Assembly (NCBI GenBank): GCA_023807065.1
Contig: JAJJLU010000333.1
Coordinates: 41,056-105,055 of the forward strand
Origin: Isotricha intestinalis
Lineage: Eukaryota > Ciliophora > Litostomatea > Vestibuliferida > Isotrichidae
DNA length: 64,000 bases
Direction of reading: 5' to 3'
The position numbers and the translations under genes were made by a program. A model generated the notes under the pieces. It saw only the letters and a program-made list of their open reading frames with translations, ran no database searches and was not told the origin of the DNA. Positions 41,470-52,300 of the stretch are shown piece after piece (within the stretch, counting starts at the first letter, position 1; every line of letters begins with the position of its first letter).

Positions 41470-42451
41470 TTTTTTTTTTTTTGTTTGGTTTTTTTTATTT
41501 TTTTTTTTTTGGAATTTAAATTAATTATATTTTTTTTAGGTTCAATATTAAATTTGGATTTGTTTTTATTTGATAAATTAATATCAATAATTTTTTCTTT
41601 TTTACTATTTTGATTTATTATAATTTTGTATTATCTTATTTATTTATTTTAATATGGTTTTTTATTGATTTACTATGATTTGAAATATTTTATTATTTTT
41701 ATCATTTTTTGAAGTAAGTTCAAAAATTTTGCAAACTGTTTATTTAATTGATTTAGAAGATAAAAATTTATTTTTAAGAAAACTATGAGAAAAATATATT
41801 AGTTGATTTCTATAAAAAAGAATATTTTCTTTTAAATCTAAAAAAGTTAAAAATAAATTAAAACATTTTTTCAAATAATTTAATGGAAATTAAATTCTAT
41901 TGCTTTAATGATTAAATAATAATCAAATGAAAATATAATTTAACTGAAAAAATATATTTCTTAATCATTTATAAATTTTATATTAACAAAGAATAAAATT
42001 TAAGTAAAAATAATTTTAAATATATTCAAATATATTTTAAAAAAGAAGAATAAATATGTTGTAATAAATATTTTTTTAAATAAGAAAAAAAGAAAAAGAA
42101 AGGAAAATAATAACACCTTGAATTATTTAATGAATTTGATATTTATTATTTAAAAATTTTCTTATTTCAAAAAGAAAAAATTCAACTATTTTTATCCCTT
42201 AAAATACCGCTTAAAAAAAAATAATTTAATTAAATATCTTAAATGAAATTAATAAATATTTATTTATAAAACTTTTTCTAAATTCAATGTCTTAGTTGAA
42301 CGAAATCAACAATAAACAAAAATATGAATAAAAAATTAAATATCTAAATAGAATATAATAATATAATAATTATTTTCTTTATAAAAAAAAAAGATGGAAA
42401 AAACTCAAAATCCCACTTAAGCTGATTAAACAATATTTTTTATATAATTAA
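41470..42451. other. Spacer between divergent genes
   Basis: 982 nt with both 5' regions, poly-T rich next to the channel gene. About 41655-41880 (+) reads partly as protein (FFEVSSKILQTVYLIDLEDK, then stops), a weak relic candidate. No other element supported. Confidence 0.4.
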
Positions 42452-45400
42452 ATGACAGAGAAAATTTTTGCTAAAACAAAAATCGATACAAATAATTTTT
42501 CTGAAAATGATTGGACTGAAAAACAATATGATCAATTAAAAAATCAAATAATTGCATATAAATATCTTCTTCAAAATATGAAAGTTCCTTTAGAAGTTGT
42601 AAATAATATTAGAAATTTTTCTCCTGAAGAATGGGAATTTTCAAGAGAAAGACAAATTGAAAGAATTCATAATATTTATAAAGAAAAATTTGAAAATCAA
42701 GATTTTTCAATGAAAGAACTTGGAATGTATTTTAAACTAAAAAATAAAGAAATTGAAAAAAATACCGTTTTAACTCCTGAAACTAATTTAAAGGCTGAAG
42801 TTGAGTATACTATTGATTGTGAAATTGAATGTAGAAAAAATAAAATTCAAAATTATTTAAATCATATAAATGAAACAGAAGAAAATTCTATTATGATAGA
42901 ACAATTAAAAAAAGAACTTTTATTACTTAATATTTATTCTGTTCAAAAGAAATTAAAAAAAGATGTTATATACGATTATATGAAAGATACTGAGAAATTT
43001 TATGGAAATAATATTTCTGATTCTGTTTTATATAGAATGTTACTTGATAGAAAGGCTTATAAAAAAACAATGAAAAAAGAAAAAAAATTCAATGATAAAT
43101 TTGAAAATCAATTAAGAAATGGATATGATATTAGAAAGAAAGAAAAACAAAGGGATTTATTAAATAATGTTTTAAATAAACATAAAATATTTACTGAAGA
43201 ATTAAAAAATAAAAAATCAACATTAAAAAGAAGAGCAATTCAATGTAAGCAAAATATAGAAAATTTAGAAACAAAAGAATTAAAAGAAAAAGAAAAAAAA
43301 GAGAAAGAACGTATAAGTTATTTAAAGCAAAATAATATGGATGAATATTTAAAATTAGTAAAAGATGCAAAAGATGCAAGATTAGAAGAATTTATAGATC
43401 AAACTTCTCAATTTTTAAAAGAAATAGGAGGAAAAATTCAAATTCAAAAAGAAGATATAGCATTAGTAAATGAATCAAATTTAAATAATAATAATTATAA
43501 TAATAATAATGAAAACGACAAAATGGAGATAGAAAATAAACAAGAAGTAAATTCAAATAAATATAGTAGTAAAAATTATTATTTAAGTGCACATTCTCAA
43601 ATGGAAGAAATAAAATCTCAGCCACAAATGTTAAAATTTGGTAAATTAAAATCATATCAAATAACAGGATTACAATGGTTAGTATCATTATATGTGAATA
43701 ATTTAAATGGAATATTAGCAGATGAAATGGGATTAGGAAAAACAATACAAACAATAGCATTATTATGTTATATAATGGAAAGTAAATTAAATGAAGGTCC
43801 TTTTTTAATTATTGCTCCTTTAGCTACTATATCTAATTGGATGATTGAATTTAATAGATGGGCTCCTGATATTAAAGTCGCTGTTTATAAAGGTGCTCCT
43901 GCTACTAGAAGAATATTATCTTATCAAATCAAAAATGATAAACATAAATTTAATGTCGTCTTAACTACTTATGAATATATTATGAAAGATAAATATACTT
44001 TAAATAAAATCACTTGGCAATATATTATTGTTGATGAAGGTCATAGAATGAAAAATTATAAAAGTAAATTTACTCAAACTTTAGGTACTCAATTTAATAG
44101 TGTTTATAGATTATTATTAACTGGAACTCCTCTTCAAAATAATTTAAGTGAATTATGGGCTTTATTAAATTTTTTATTACCTAAAATATTTAATTCTTGT
44201 GATGATTTTGAAAAATGGTTTAATCAACCTTTTAGTAGTAGATTATTAGGAGAAAGAAATACTGAATTAACTGAAGAACAAGAATTATTAATAATTAATA
44301 GACTTCATACTGTTTTAAGACCCTTTTTATTAAGAAGAGAAAAAAAAGATGTTGAAAAAGAATTACCTTCAAAAACAGAATATGTGATTAAATTAGGTTT
44401 ATCTTCATGGCAAAAAGTTGTTTATGGACAAATTAAAAATCAAGGTTTATTAGCTGAAGATCCAACAACAGGAAGAATGGGAAAAAAAGCTTTAATGAAT
44501 ACAATGATGCAATTAAGAAAAATATGTAATCATCCATATTTATTTTTAGATTATAATAATGAATTATTTGAAAAAGTAACAGACTGGATATATAAAAGTT
44601 CAGGTAAATTTGAATTTTTAGATAGAATAATTCCAAAGTTATTAATGTTTAAACATAAAATATTAATTTTTTCTCAAATGACACATTTAATGGATATTCT
44701 TCAATATTATTTTTCATATAAAGGAATAAAGTCATTAAGATTAGATGGAAATACAAAAGCAGATGATAGAGGACATCAAATAGAATTATTTTCAAAAGAA
44801 GATTCAGAATATAAGATATTTATATTATCAACAAGAGCAGGCGGTTTAGGATTAAATTTACAAGCTGCTGATACTGTTGTTATATTTGATTCTGATTGGA
44901 ATCCTCAAATGGATATTCAAGCTCAAGATAGAGCTCATAGAATTGGACAAAAACATGAAGTTAAAGTTTTTAGATTAATTTCTAAAAAAACTATTGAAGA
45001 AGGTATTTTAGAAAAAGCTGCTTTTAAAAAAAATATGGATGAAAAAGTTATTTCTGCCGGATTATTTAATTCTAAACATACTGAAGCTGAAAGAAAGAAA
45101 AAATTATTAGATATTTTAAAAATTGAAAATAGAGAAGAAGAAGAAGAAGATGAAATTTTAGATGATACTCAAATTAATGAATATATATCTAGAAGTGAAG
45201 AAGAATTTAAAAAATTTCAAGAAATGGATGAAGAAAGATATGTAATAGAAAATAGAGAAGAAAAATTAAATGAAATAAAAACTAAATTAAATTTAGATAA
45301 TGAAGCTATAAAACAAGTAAATTATCGTTTATTACAAGATTATGAAGTTCCAGATTGGGTAAAAATAAGTAAAGAAGAACAATATGATAAAATAGAATAT

Positions 45401-45808
45401 GAAAATGGAGAAAAAAATATGAGAATAAGAAAACAGGTAAATTATAAAGATGATTATGATGATGATTTTAATAGTGATAGTGATGAAGATTCTAAAAGTT
45501 TAAAAAAAAAAAGAAAAAGAAATGAATCAAGTAGTAATTATGATAGTTCTGAAGGATCTAATTCTCATAGAAGAAAATTCAGAAAAGATTTTCAAAGTAG
45601 TGAAAGTCTATCTCATAATTTTGAAAGCCAAAGTAATATTATTTTAGATGATGAAAATAATAATGATGAAAATTTCAGTGGAAGTTCTGGAATTAATAAT
45701 AATAATATTAATAAAGTTAAAATTAGTTTGGATAATAATAGTGGAAGTAATATTATTAAAATTGAAGGAGATGATAATATTAATGAAGATATGGAAGAAG
45801 ATGATTAA
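42452..45808 (+). CDS. Brahma/STH1-type SNF2 chromatin-remodelling ATPase
   Basis: 1,118 residues. QLQ-like segment near residues 20-50 (WTEKQYDQLKNQIIAYKYLL). HSA-like basic helical region about 225-310. SNF2 ATPase: ADEMGLGKTIQTIA (about 424), IVDEGHRMKN (the DEGH box typical of Brahma), LTGTPLQNN, EKWFNQPF. Helicase C: LIFSQMTHLMDIL, LSTRAGGLGLNLQAAD, QAQDRAHRIGQ. A SnAC-like acidic helix follows (EEEFKKFQEMDEERY). The tail is Ser/Asp/Asn-rich and no bromodomain is visible, unlike yeast STH1/SNF2 and animal BRG1. Expected nucleosome-sliding motor of a SWI/SNF-like complex. Confidence 0.95.
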   Translation: MTEKIFAKTKIDTNNFSENDWTEKQYDQLKNQIIAYKYLLQNMKVPLEVVNNIRNFSPEEWEFSRERQIERIHNIYKEKFENQDFSMKELGMYFKLKNKEIEKNTVLTPETNLKAEVEYTIDCEIECRKNKIQNYLNHINETEENSIMIEQLKKELLLLNIYSVQKKLKKDVIYDYMKDTEKFYGNNISDSVLYRMLLDRKAYKKTMKKEKKFNDKFENQLRNGYDIRKKEKQRDLLNNVLNKHKIFTEELKNKKSTLKRRAIQCKQNIENLETKELKEKEKKEKERISYLKQNNMDEYLKLVKDAKDARLEEFIDQTSQFLKEIGGKIQIQKEDIALVNESNLNNNNYNNNNENDKMEIENKQEVNSNKYSSKNYYLSAHSQMEEIKSQPQMLKFGKLKSYQITGLQWLVSLYVNNLNGILADEMGLGKTIQTIALLCYIMESKLNEGPFLIIAPLATISNWMIEFNRWAPDIKVAVYKGAPATRRILSYQIKNDKHKFNVVLTTYEYIMKDKYTLNKITWQYIIVDEGHRMKNYKSKFTQTLGTQFNSVYRLLLTGTPLQNNLSELWALLNFLLPKIFNSCDDFEKWFNQPFSSRLLGERNTELTEEQELLIINRLHTVLRPFLLRREKKDVEKELPSKTEYVIKLGLSSWQKVVYGQIKNQGLLAEDPTTGRMGKKALMNTMMQLRKICNHPYLFLDYNNELFEKVTDWIYKSSGKFEFLDRIIPKLLMFKHKILIFSQMTHLMDILQYYFSYKGIKSLRLDGNTKADDRGHQIELFSKEDSEYKIFILSTRAGGLGLNLQAADTVVIFDSDWNPQMDIQAQDRAHRIGQKHEVKVFRLISKKTIEEGILEKAAFKKNMDEKVISAGLFNSKHTEAERKKKLLDILKIENREEEEEDEILDDTQINEYISRSEEEFKKFQEMDEERYVIENREEKLNEIKTKLNLDNEAIKQVNYRLLQDYEVPDWVKISKEEQYDKIEYENGEKNMRIRKQVNYKDDYDDDFNSDSDEDSKSLKKKRKRNESSSNYDSSEGSNSHRRKFRKDFQSSESLSHNFESQSNIILDDENNNDENFSGSSGINNNNINKVKISLDNNSGSNIIKIEGDDNINEDMEEDD

Positions 45809-46410
45809 ATCATTTGTTTCTCTTCTTTTTTTTGATTATTAAAATTTAAATAGTAAATTATTGTTTTTTCTTTATTTTTATTAAATCTAATTAATAAATA
45901 AAAAACTTAAAATTATTCACCAAATAAAAAATTAAATAAATGAATTGAAATTAAAAACAAAAACCTTATTTAAAAAAAGAGGAAATTTTATATTATTAAG
46001 ATAATGAAATATTATCTTAAAATATTAAATTTAATTTTTTTTGAATATCTATATCCTAGATTTAAAGGAGATTTTTGTTATTAAAAAGAAGAATTTATTG
46101 AAAATGAAAATTTCAAATTGATTCATTGTTATAATCAAGATTATTTTGAAAAGAAGAATTTGAAAATTATAAAGAATATGTAGAAAAAATTAATTAATAA
46201 TGAAGGTAAAGATAAAGTTTAATAAGGAATCTAAATTAAAAATTCGATAAATGATATAAATCAATGTTTCAAAAAAATTAAATTATTATTTATTAAAAAA
46301 ATTTTTCTTCTTTGCAAAATATTATAAAATAAAAAAATAATTGTAACTAAATCTTTAAAAATTTAATTAAAAAATTTGAAATTATAAAGAGAAGAAAATA
46401 TTATTATTTA
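45809..46410. other. Intergenic spacer containing a relic
   Basis: 602 nt between tandem plus-strand genes. Contains the coding-like relic at 46004-46200; the remainder is plain AT-rich DNA. Confidence 0.5.
46004..46200 (+). pseudogene. Decayed coding fragment
   Basis: From an ATG the frame reads KYYLKILNLIFFEYLYPRFK and GDFCY, then TAA, then KEEFIENENFKLIHCYNQDY. A one-base shift then continues as EEFENYKEYVEKIN before consecutive TAA codons. One stop plus one frameshift interrupt an otherwise protein-like stretch of about 60 codons. Family not recognised. Confidence 0.4.
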
Positions 46411-47466
46411 ATGGGAAATGAAACCTCAATTGAATATGATAATAAAAGTAATTATTCTTCACCTTTAGAAACAAAACAATATCATCATAATTTTTCAAAG
46501 AAAAATTATACTCATTCTTATAGTCATTCAATAAAAAAAGAAGAATCTTCCATAAATTATTGTTCATTACCTGATATATTCAATAATCCAATATATAATA
46601 AATATTTAAAAGATATTTCCAATTCTCAATTATTCGAAATTGAAGACAATTTAAAAAATTTTTTTTATCCTTTTTCTTCCTTTGAAAAAATAAATTCAAA
46701 TTCTTTTTCTTCTTCAAACACAAATGATATATCTCAAGAAGAAGAAAATATAGATTTTAAATTTTATAGAAATTCAAATGAATTAAGAAATAATTATTAT
46801 GCAAAATTAGTATCTAAAAAAATATTAAATTCAAAAAACACAAATAATAATAATATATTTTTATTTGATTGGGATGATACATTATTTCCAACATCATATT
46901 TATCTGTCAATGGAATTTATAATGGAAGTTTAATTAAATTATCAAAAAGAGAAATTCAAAATATAAACTTAGCAGGAATTTATGTTAAAGAAATATTATC
47001 TAAAGCAATTGAAAGAGGAAAAGTTTTTATTGTTACTAATAGTAGTAAAGGATGGGTTGAAGCTTCTTGTAAAAAATATTATAATAATATTATACCTTTA
47101 TTAGATAAAATAACAATTATTAGTTGTAGAGAAATTTTTGATGGGAAATTACCAGTTAAATCTAATTTATGGAAATTATTAACTTTTAATTATATTATTA
47201 AGGATTTTGATCGTTCTTTATTAACTAATATTATTTGTATTGGAGATAACAACAATGAAATTGAAGCTGGAAAATCACTTAGTCAATATTTTAATAATAA
47301 TAATTGTTTTATTAAAACTATTTTATTTAGAAAAGAACCTAGTTTAGATGAAATTAATAAACAATTATTATTAGTATCTACTCAATTTATTAAAATTTTT
47401 TCAATGACTAAAAATATTAGTATTCAAGTAGAAAAAAAGAAACGAGAAAAGATATTAAATTATTAA
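46411..47466 (+). CDS. HAD-superfamily phosphatase-like protein, probably N-myristoylated
   Basis: 351 residues. MGNETSIEY is a good myristoylation signal. About 140 Ser/Asn-rich residues precede a HAD domain: motif I LFDWDDTLFPT (about residue 155), motif II VTNSSKGW, motif III Lys probably in VKSNLWK, and motif IV IGDNNNEIEAG. All catalytic motifs are present, so hydrolase activity is plausible. D-W-D-D-T-L-(F/L)-P-(T/S) proteins of this kind are common and uncharacterised in protists. Substrate unknown. Confidence 0.85.
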   Translation: MGNETSIEYDNKSNYSSPLETKQYHHNFSKKNYTHSYSHSIKKEESSINYCSLPDIFNNPIYNKYLKDISNSQLFEIEDNLKNFFYPFSSFEKINSNSFSSSNTNDISQEEENIDFKFYRNSNELRNNYYAKLVSKKILNSKNTNNNNIFLFDWDDTLFPTSYLSVNGIYNGSLIKLSKREIQNINLAGIYVKEILSKAIERGKVFIVTNSSKGWVEASCKKYYNNIIPLLDKITIISCREIFDGKLPVKSNLWKLLTFNYIIKDFDRSLLTNIICIGDNNNEIEAGKSLSQYFNNNNCFIKTILFRKEPSLDEINKQLLLVSTQFIKIFSMTKNISIQVEKKKREKILNY

Positions 47467-48607
47467 TTTTTTTCGTTTTTTGTAAATAATAGTAATTTAA
47501 ATATTATTATCATTGAAATTAGAATTAAAATATTTTTGAATTCTGGTCTTAATATTATGTATGAATTTTATTCTTTTATAAATTGTTATAAAGTGAAAAG
47601 TTAAGAACTAAAATTATTATTATTGTATTTAAAAACATTATAGGCTTAATAAATATTTATAGTCATAATTTACAATAATAATTTTATTAAATATTTATAA
47701 AAACTCACTTTTTAATTTTATATTTTAAATTTTCAAATAGAAACTAGTGAAAATCAGTTCAACGATAAGGAAGAAAATTACATATAAAAAAAAATTATAA
47801 AAAATCATATAACTTTATAATATTAAAAGGAATAAATTTATAATTAAATTAAATAACAAAAACATGAAAAAAAAAATTAAAAAAAAATTAAAATTTTTAA
47901 GTAACAATATAAGGATTAGCAAATTGTTATTTCATAATAAGTGAAATGCAATTAATGATTTTAGATAAAAATTAAAAGATGGTTTTTCAAATTTGAAGGA
48001 AACTGAATTTGAAGAATTAAACAAAGGAAAAAATTTTACAATAAATTATATTCAGAAAAGATAAGAAAATATAAATAAAGGAGAAAGAAATTTGTAAATT
48101 AAAATAATAATAATCTTAGAAAAGGATTAATTGGAAGTTGTTCTAAAATTTGTGAAAAAGGATTATAATTTATTTTAATGATAAACAATAATAATAAAGA
48201 AAATAATGAGAAAGAAAAAAGTAATGAAGAAAAAGGAAAATAATTTTAATGGGATATTATTTTTTTTTCTTTTTTAAAATTTGACTTAATTTACAATATT
48301 TTTTTATAAATCTTAGGAAAGAGATTTGAAGGATTTATAGTAATTAAGATAAAAAAAATAAGTTAAATTATTTAAAAATAGTATTTTCAAATAAAATTTT
48401 TTAATATTTTTCCCAAAATACTTTAAAATCATTTCAAATAAAAATGTTATGATTATTTCTATTTTAAAATGGTTACTTGTGTCAAAAAATACAAAAAAAA
48501 TACATAAATTATTAATTTTTCTTGTTAATATTATATTATTTATTATTTCATTTTAAAACACAAAACCTAAAGAATTTCTTCTTTCTAAAAATTCAACAAA
48601 AAAAATT
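47467..48607. other. Spacer between convergent genes with a relic
   Basis: 1.1 kb. About 47864-48243 (+) holds a coding-like relic listed separately. No intact gene, RNA or repeat recognised elsewhere. Confidence 0.5.
47864..48243 (+). pseudogene. Decayed Lys/Asn-rich coding sequence
   Basis: From an ATG the frame reads LKFLSNNIRISKLLFHNK, TGA, then KLKDGFSNLKETEFEELNKG and TINYIQKR with TAA stops between pieces. It then shifts frame to LRKGLIGSCSKICEKGL, TAA, FILMINNNNKENNEK. One frameshift and several stops (mostly TAA) break about 120 coding-like codons. Decayed gene is the preferred reading; chance is possible. Confidence 0.35.
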
Positions 48608-49304
48608 TTAACAACATTGACCTTGAATTTTTTTTCTCCTAATATTATTATTATTGACTCGATAATCATCTAACATAAAAACATTATCTTGAATATTTTC
48701 TGTTTCATTTTGATTGTTTTCAATTATACCTTGATAAATATTTTGTAAATATAAATTACCAAGAGAATAAAATAATTCATTAATTCCAGTATCATAGCAA
48801 GCAGAAGTCAATCTAAAAACTGCTTTAATTTCATCAGCAAAATTTCTTGCATCTTCTTCTTTAACTTCTTCTTCTTCATATTTATCACATTTATTTCCAG
48901 CAATTCCAATAACTAAAATAAGAAAAATAAATAAAAAAAAATAATTTAAATTTACTCGATTTTTCATTATTGTTTTTAAGTTCATTATACCAATAATTTG
49001 TCATTTCTTCAAAAGATCGTTTACTAGTAGTATCATATACTAAAACCACAATAGCAGCATCTTTGTAAAAAAATTTCGTTAATGAACGATAACGTTCTTG
49101 TCCTGATGTGTCCCATATATCTAAAAGAAGGGATTTTCTTAGATTTGGATAGTTGATTAATTTCCTTGCAAAAGTTGCTCCGTTTGTTGAAACCACACTT
49201 TGTTCAAAGATACCTGATATGTAACGTGTTACCATACATGTTTTTCCTACTCCTGATTCACCTAAAAGAACCACTTTACATTTTGGAACATATCGTTCAT
49301 CCAT
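48608..49304 (-). CDS. Rab-family small GTPase (2 exons)
   Basis: Exons 48956-49304 and 48608-48912 join across a 43-nt intron to give 217 residues. G1 GESGVGKT, switch I with STNGATF, G3 WDTSGQERYRSL, G4 GNKCDKY and G5 TSA are all present, and the C-terminus is QGQCC, a Rab double-geranylgeranylation motif. WDTSGQERYRSL and GATFARK are most like Rab5/21/22, suggesting an early-endosomal or secretory role, but subfamily is uncertain. Both ORF halves are incomplete alone; the splice joins NEKS to IIGIAGNKCD exactly at the Rab G4 strand. Confidence 0.92.
48913..48955 (-). other. 43-nt spliceosomal intron
   Basis: GTAAATTTAAA...TTATTTTAG. Its removal reconstructs an unbroken Rab G domain, so this is the best-supported intron in the window. 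Confidence 0.9.
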
Positions 49305-49381
49305 TTTATTTTATTTTTTTTTAAAAATCATAAGTATATTTCAATGTTAAGTTAGTTTATTTATTTAATATTAACTAATAC

Positions 49382-52300
49382 TTAATTGATTAAACAATGA
49401 TTGATTCTAAATAAAAGTCCAATTTTACATTTTATTCCAAAATACCAAAGTAAAGTACTCAAAAAGCATAAAATAAATGGATAAAGTTGAACAAAAAATA
49501 TACAAATTAAACTTCCAATAAACCAATCCATTTGTGTTGCATGATAACAATTACAAAAAGCACTTAAATAATACCAAAAGAAAGCCATTAATAAGAAAGT
49601 ACAAATAATAAAAATAATAATATTAATTTTCATTTTTCTACAAACATTATTTAATTCTTTTCCTAAAATATTAATATCTTTTTCTCTTTTAATTAAAGAA
49701 TTAACTCTTAATTCAGCATCAAATAAACAAGAAATACAATAATTAATAATAATAGAAGAAATAACAGAATAAAAAATTCTATTAATTGCATTATTTAAAA
49801 TATATGCAAAACCTAAATTTCCTGTTGCAGTATATTTTCCACTAATATAACTTTCAGTTATAAATAAACAATTTAAAGCAAAAATTACACTTATACTGAA
49901 TATAAAAACTATAACTTTTATTGAGAAAGGTCTCATTGGATTATAATTAAAAAATGTATTTATTGTACTTTGTTTTTCTTTTAATTGTTTCCAATAATAT
50001 TCACAAAATTTCCTTTTATCATATTTTAATGCATTTTCAAAAGACATATTATTCAATTCATCATCTTCAAATGTTCTTATTGATTTTTTCTTTTCTTTAT
50101 TTAAATCTATTGAAGATTCTAATTTTGGTTTTTTTATTTTAGATTTTCTTTTAATATATAATGAATCAGTTGAATTTTTTTCTTCTGATTTTAATTCTAA
50201 TTTATTAATTGAATCTTTCATATTAAAGTCAATAGAAGGTTCTTCATCATCGAAATATTTATGACTAAAAGCTAATATTACTAAATCTTTAGATTTTCTT
50301 TTTTCATTTCCATTAAGGATATTTTGATTATCATTGTTTTTATTATTATTATTTTCTAAACTATAAATTCCATTTTCTGATTTATCATCTTTTTCTTCTT
50401 CAAAATCAATATTTCTTTTAGAAATATATTCTGTTCTATTAAAATTATTGTTATTTATATTATTATTATTCCCTTCATTTTCTATAATATTATTATTATC
50501 AGTTAATAAATCTTTTTTAGGAGGACTAAATTTCATAAATTGATATAAATAACATTTTACGCTAAATAACCCTTTAATACTATAAATAATAACAAAAACA
50601 CAATTAATAAAAAGTAAACTTAATATAATAAAATTACCTAAATTTTTAATCCAAAATTTAAATTGAAAAACTTCTTTATAACATTTTAAAACTTCAAAAT
50701 TAGCATCAACAAATAATTGATATAATTCACCAGTTAATTTATTATCAAAAATACTATCTTTACTTTCATCAACACTACAAGAGCAATTAATATTTTTATT
50801 TTTAATATCAACATTATTTAAAGAACAACCTTCCCCACAAGAAATATTTTGATAAAAATATTTTACTCTATCAGCTAAAATTACATCTTTTCCATTATAT
50901 GTAAATTCAAAACATATATTGTTAAAAAAGTCATCATTTATATCAAATACATTTACTCCTATTTTTTCCATATCTGATGCTTCATTAATATCTACTTCAT
51001 CAGTTATTTTTTTTATAATATTTATTCTTGAACAAGGAGTTAAATCTATATTTTTTTGTGTTTCTGAATTATAAACATAATATTCTATTTCATATGAATT
51101 TTCTTGATAAACCAAATTAATTGTTAATATTGTAAATATTATAGAATCGTCGAATCCATAATATGTTTTCAATTTATTTGGACAATCAGCTAAATCTAGC
51201 ATAATTAAATTTTTTTCATTTTCACCATTTGAACATTCTTCATTTTGATAAATAGAAATCACATATTCATCTAAATTACTTTCAATAAAAGAAATATGAT
51301 TATTTGTATAAGAATATTCATTTAAATATTCCTTAATTAAAGAATCGTAATAAGTAGAAGAAAGTTCTTCTTTTAAAACATTTGAATAGGAATAAGAACT
51401 AAAGCATTGATCATCATTAATACAAATATTTCCATGAGTTAATTTAGTATTTTCAGGACATTCATCATAGCACATTTTATTATAAATAACATTAGGACAT
51501 TGATGATAACATTGTCCTTTAGAAGGGTCTAAATAAGGATAAGAAACAGGACATTTATCACAACATTTATATTGATTATAAAAAATATAATAGTATGTTG
51601 GACAATTACTTATACAATGTATTAATAATCCCTTTTGTGAATGTTCTTTAAATCCTTCTTTGCATTGAAGACAATTTGTCTCAGATATTGTTCCTTTCGT
51701 TGAACAAGTTTTACAAGTATCATAACATTTTAATATAATATTATTTTCATTATCTAAATAATTTCCTTCTTCTATATCTTCTTCTTTTATACAAGTTAAA
51801 TAACCGGTATTATTAAATAAAGGATAATATTTATTATCTGTATTACATTTTAAACATTTTTGCCCAGGTTTTGAAAGTGATTGTGAATTACATTTTAAAC
51901 ATTTATCAGGACATTTTTTAAATTCTCCTGAATCAAAATAATAATTATCAATTATAGTAGAATTACTAACACAATTTAAAAATGAACCTGAAATTGTAGG
52001 ATCTTTATAATAATTACTATCACTATTACATTCATCACAATTAGTATTTGTATCACTTTTACCTTTTGAACATATTTTACAAGCATTACTACATTCTTTG
52101 TATTCATTATCTGCATCTAAATAATAACCTGAAGGTTTTTCTTCTACTCTATAACATAGAACAAAATCATATTTTTGAAGAGGATAATAACCTACATCAC
52201 TATTACATGTAATACATATTGGACTATCATTTGACTCCATATTACATGTTTTACAATAATTTGGACATTTTTTAAATATATTTTCACTTATACTCAGATA

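Noticed and set aside
45648..45842. Plus-strand ORF overlapping the SNF2 3' end
   Set aside because: Alternate frame of the Asn/Asp-rich tail, giving only Ile/Met/Leu runs.
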